NCBI GenBank assembly: GCA_026713345.1
Contig: JAPOOQ010000537.1
Location: forward strand, 1 to 5,106
Direction of reading: 5' to 3'
Length of the DNA stretch: 5,106 bases
Source: Gemmatimonadota bacterium
GTDB lineage: Bacteria > Gemmatimonadota > Gemmatimonadetes > Longimicrobiales > Gaopeijiaceae
How positions within the stretch are numbered: position 1 is the stretch's first letter; every line of letters starts with the position of its first letter. Position numbers and translations under genes: made by a program. Of the stretch, positions 4,492 through 5,106 are shown one piece after another. The notes under the pieces were generated by a model. It was not told the origin of the DNA and did not search any database. It saw only the letters and a list, made by a program, of their open reading frames with translations.

Positions 4492-5106
4492 TTACATCAC
4501 CGGCTTGCCCCGGTACCTGTCGAACCACGCCTTCAGGTACAGCTGCGTCATGATCCGGTGCGACACCCGGCGCGAGCCGTGGTACTCGTCGGGAATCTTG
4601 ACGTGCATCGTCTCCTGGCCGAGCACCTTGAGCGCGCGGTAGAACTCCTCGGCCTGCGGCATCGGAGTGCGCAGATCCTCGACGCCCGACAGCAGCATCG
4701 TCGGCGTGGTGACGTTGCCGACGTAGTGCAGCGGAGAGCGCTCGGCGTACTCCATCGGGTCCTCCCAGGGGTAGGAGCGGAAGCGGCGGTACCAGCCGGA
4801 GCCGTCCGTGGTGCCGACGAAGGAGTGCCAGTTAACCACGGGGCGCTGCGACACTGCCGCGCGGAACCGGTCGGTGTGGCCCACGATCCAGGCGGTCAGC
4901 ACGCCGCCGCCGCTGCTTCCCGTGACGAACATGTTGTCCTCGTCGATGAAGCCGCGCTCGACTGCGGCGTCGACGCTGGCCATGAGGTCGTGGAAGTCGT
5001 TGCCGGGGTACAGGTAGTTGATGCCGTTGACGAAGTCCTGGCCGTATCCGGTGCTGCCGCGCGGGTTCATCCAGAGCACCGCGTAGCCGTCCGCGGCGAA
5101 GTTCTG
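4492..5106 (-). CDS. S9-family (prolyl oligopeptidase-type) serine peptidase, C-terminal part
   Basis: The last 204 residues of a peptidase whose N-terminal part lies beyond the right window edge; the frame is open to the final base. This is the alpha/beta-hydrolase catalytic domain. An oxyanion region NPRGSTGYGQDF is followed by the nucleophile in TGSSGGG (Ser65 of the fragment), the acid in LSGVEDLRTPMPQAEEFY (Asp144) and the histidine in PDEYHGS (His176). This order and the phrase DLRTP...QAEEFYRAL are characteristic of the dipeptidyl/acylaminoacyl peptidase branch (S9B/S9C). A preceding beta-propeller domain and often a signal peptide would be expected upstream, outside the window. The protein would trim short peptides. 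It is convergent with the HAD gene; no clear terminator lies between them, only the repeat block. Confidence 0.93.
   Translation of the reverse strand, partial: QNFAADGYAVLWMNPRGSTGYGQDFVNGINYLYPGNDFHDLMASVDAAVERGFIDEDNMFVTGSSGGGVLTAWIVGHTDRFRAAVSQRPVVNWHSFVGTTDGSGWYRRFRSYPWEDPMEYAERSPLHYVGNVTTPTMLLSGVEDLRTPMPQAEEFYRALKVLGQETMHVKIPDEYHGSRRVSHRIMTQLYLKAWFDRYRGKPVM

Overview
This window is GC-rich bacterial DNA with dense gene packing, GTG/TTG starts and 4-bp start/stop overlaps. No rRNA or other taxonomic marker is present. The prolyl-oligopeptidase-type S9 peptidase, the paired VapBC modules and a possible beta-propeller protein tail would suit a free-living or host-associated bacterium such as a Gemmatimonadota member. 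That is only an impression; an actinobacterium or another GC-rich phylum is possible.

Layout, left to right. (1) 1-318 (+): C-terminal end of an unidentified protein, perhaps a beta-propeller, with a possible degraded gene fragment antisense to its end (269-415). (2) 396-1147 (+): a complete VapBC-type toxin-antitoxin module with its own promoter and a palindromic putative operator. (3) 1187-2904 (+): a two-gene operon with its own promoter. It encodes a metallophosphoesterase strongly resembling mycobacterial PptH (4'-phosphopantetheinyl hydrolase), overlapped by 4 bp with a Sfp-type 4'-phosphopantetheinyl transferase. (4) 2873-3578 (+): a second, unrelated VapBC/FitAB-type module whose AT-rich promoter carries 11-bp tandem repeats. 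A HAD phosphatase overlaps its toxin and appears translationally coupled (to 4276). (5) 4277-4491: a short non-coding block with four copies of a ~19-bp repeat arranged as two pairs, each pair with 23-bp spacing. (6) 4492-5106 (-): the C-terminal catalytic half of an S9 serine peptidase, cut by the window edge.

The most interesting part is the central operon. One enzyme attaches the phosphopantetheine arm to carrier proteins (acyl carrier proteins, PKS and NRPS carrier domains). The neighbouring one is predicted to remove it, so the operon would set the holo/apo balance. The pairing matches pptH-pptT of Mycobacterium, but here the transferase carries Sfp-type motifs (NVSHS, GVDLE, WSLKEALIK) rather than PptT-type ones. 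The operon is also bracketed by two toxin-antitoxin modules, and the second seems to have reshaped the 3' end of the transferase gene.
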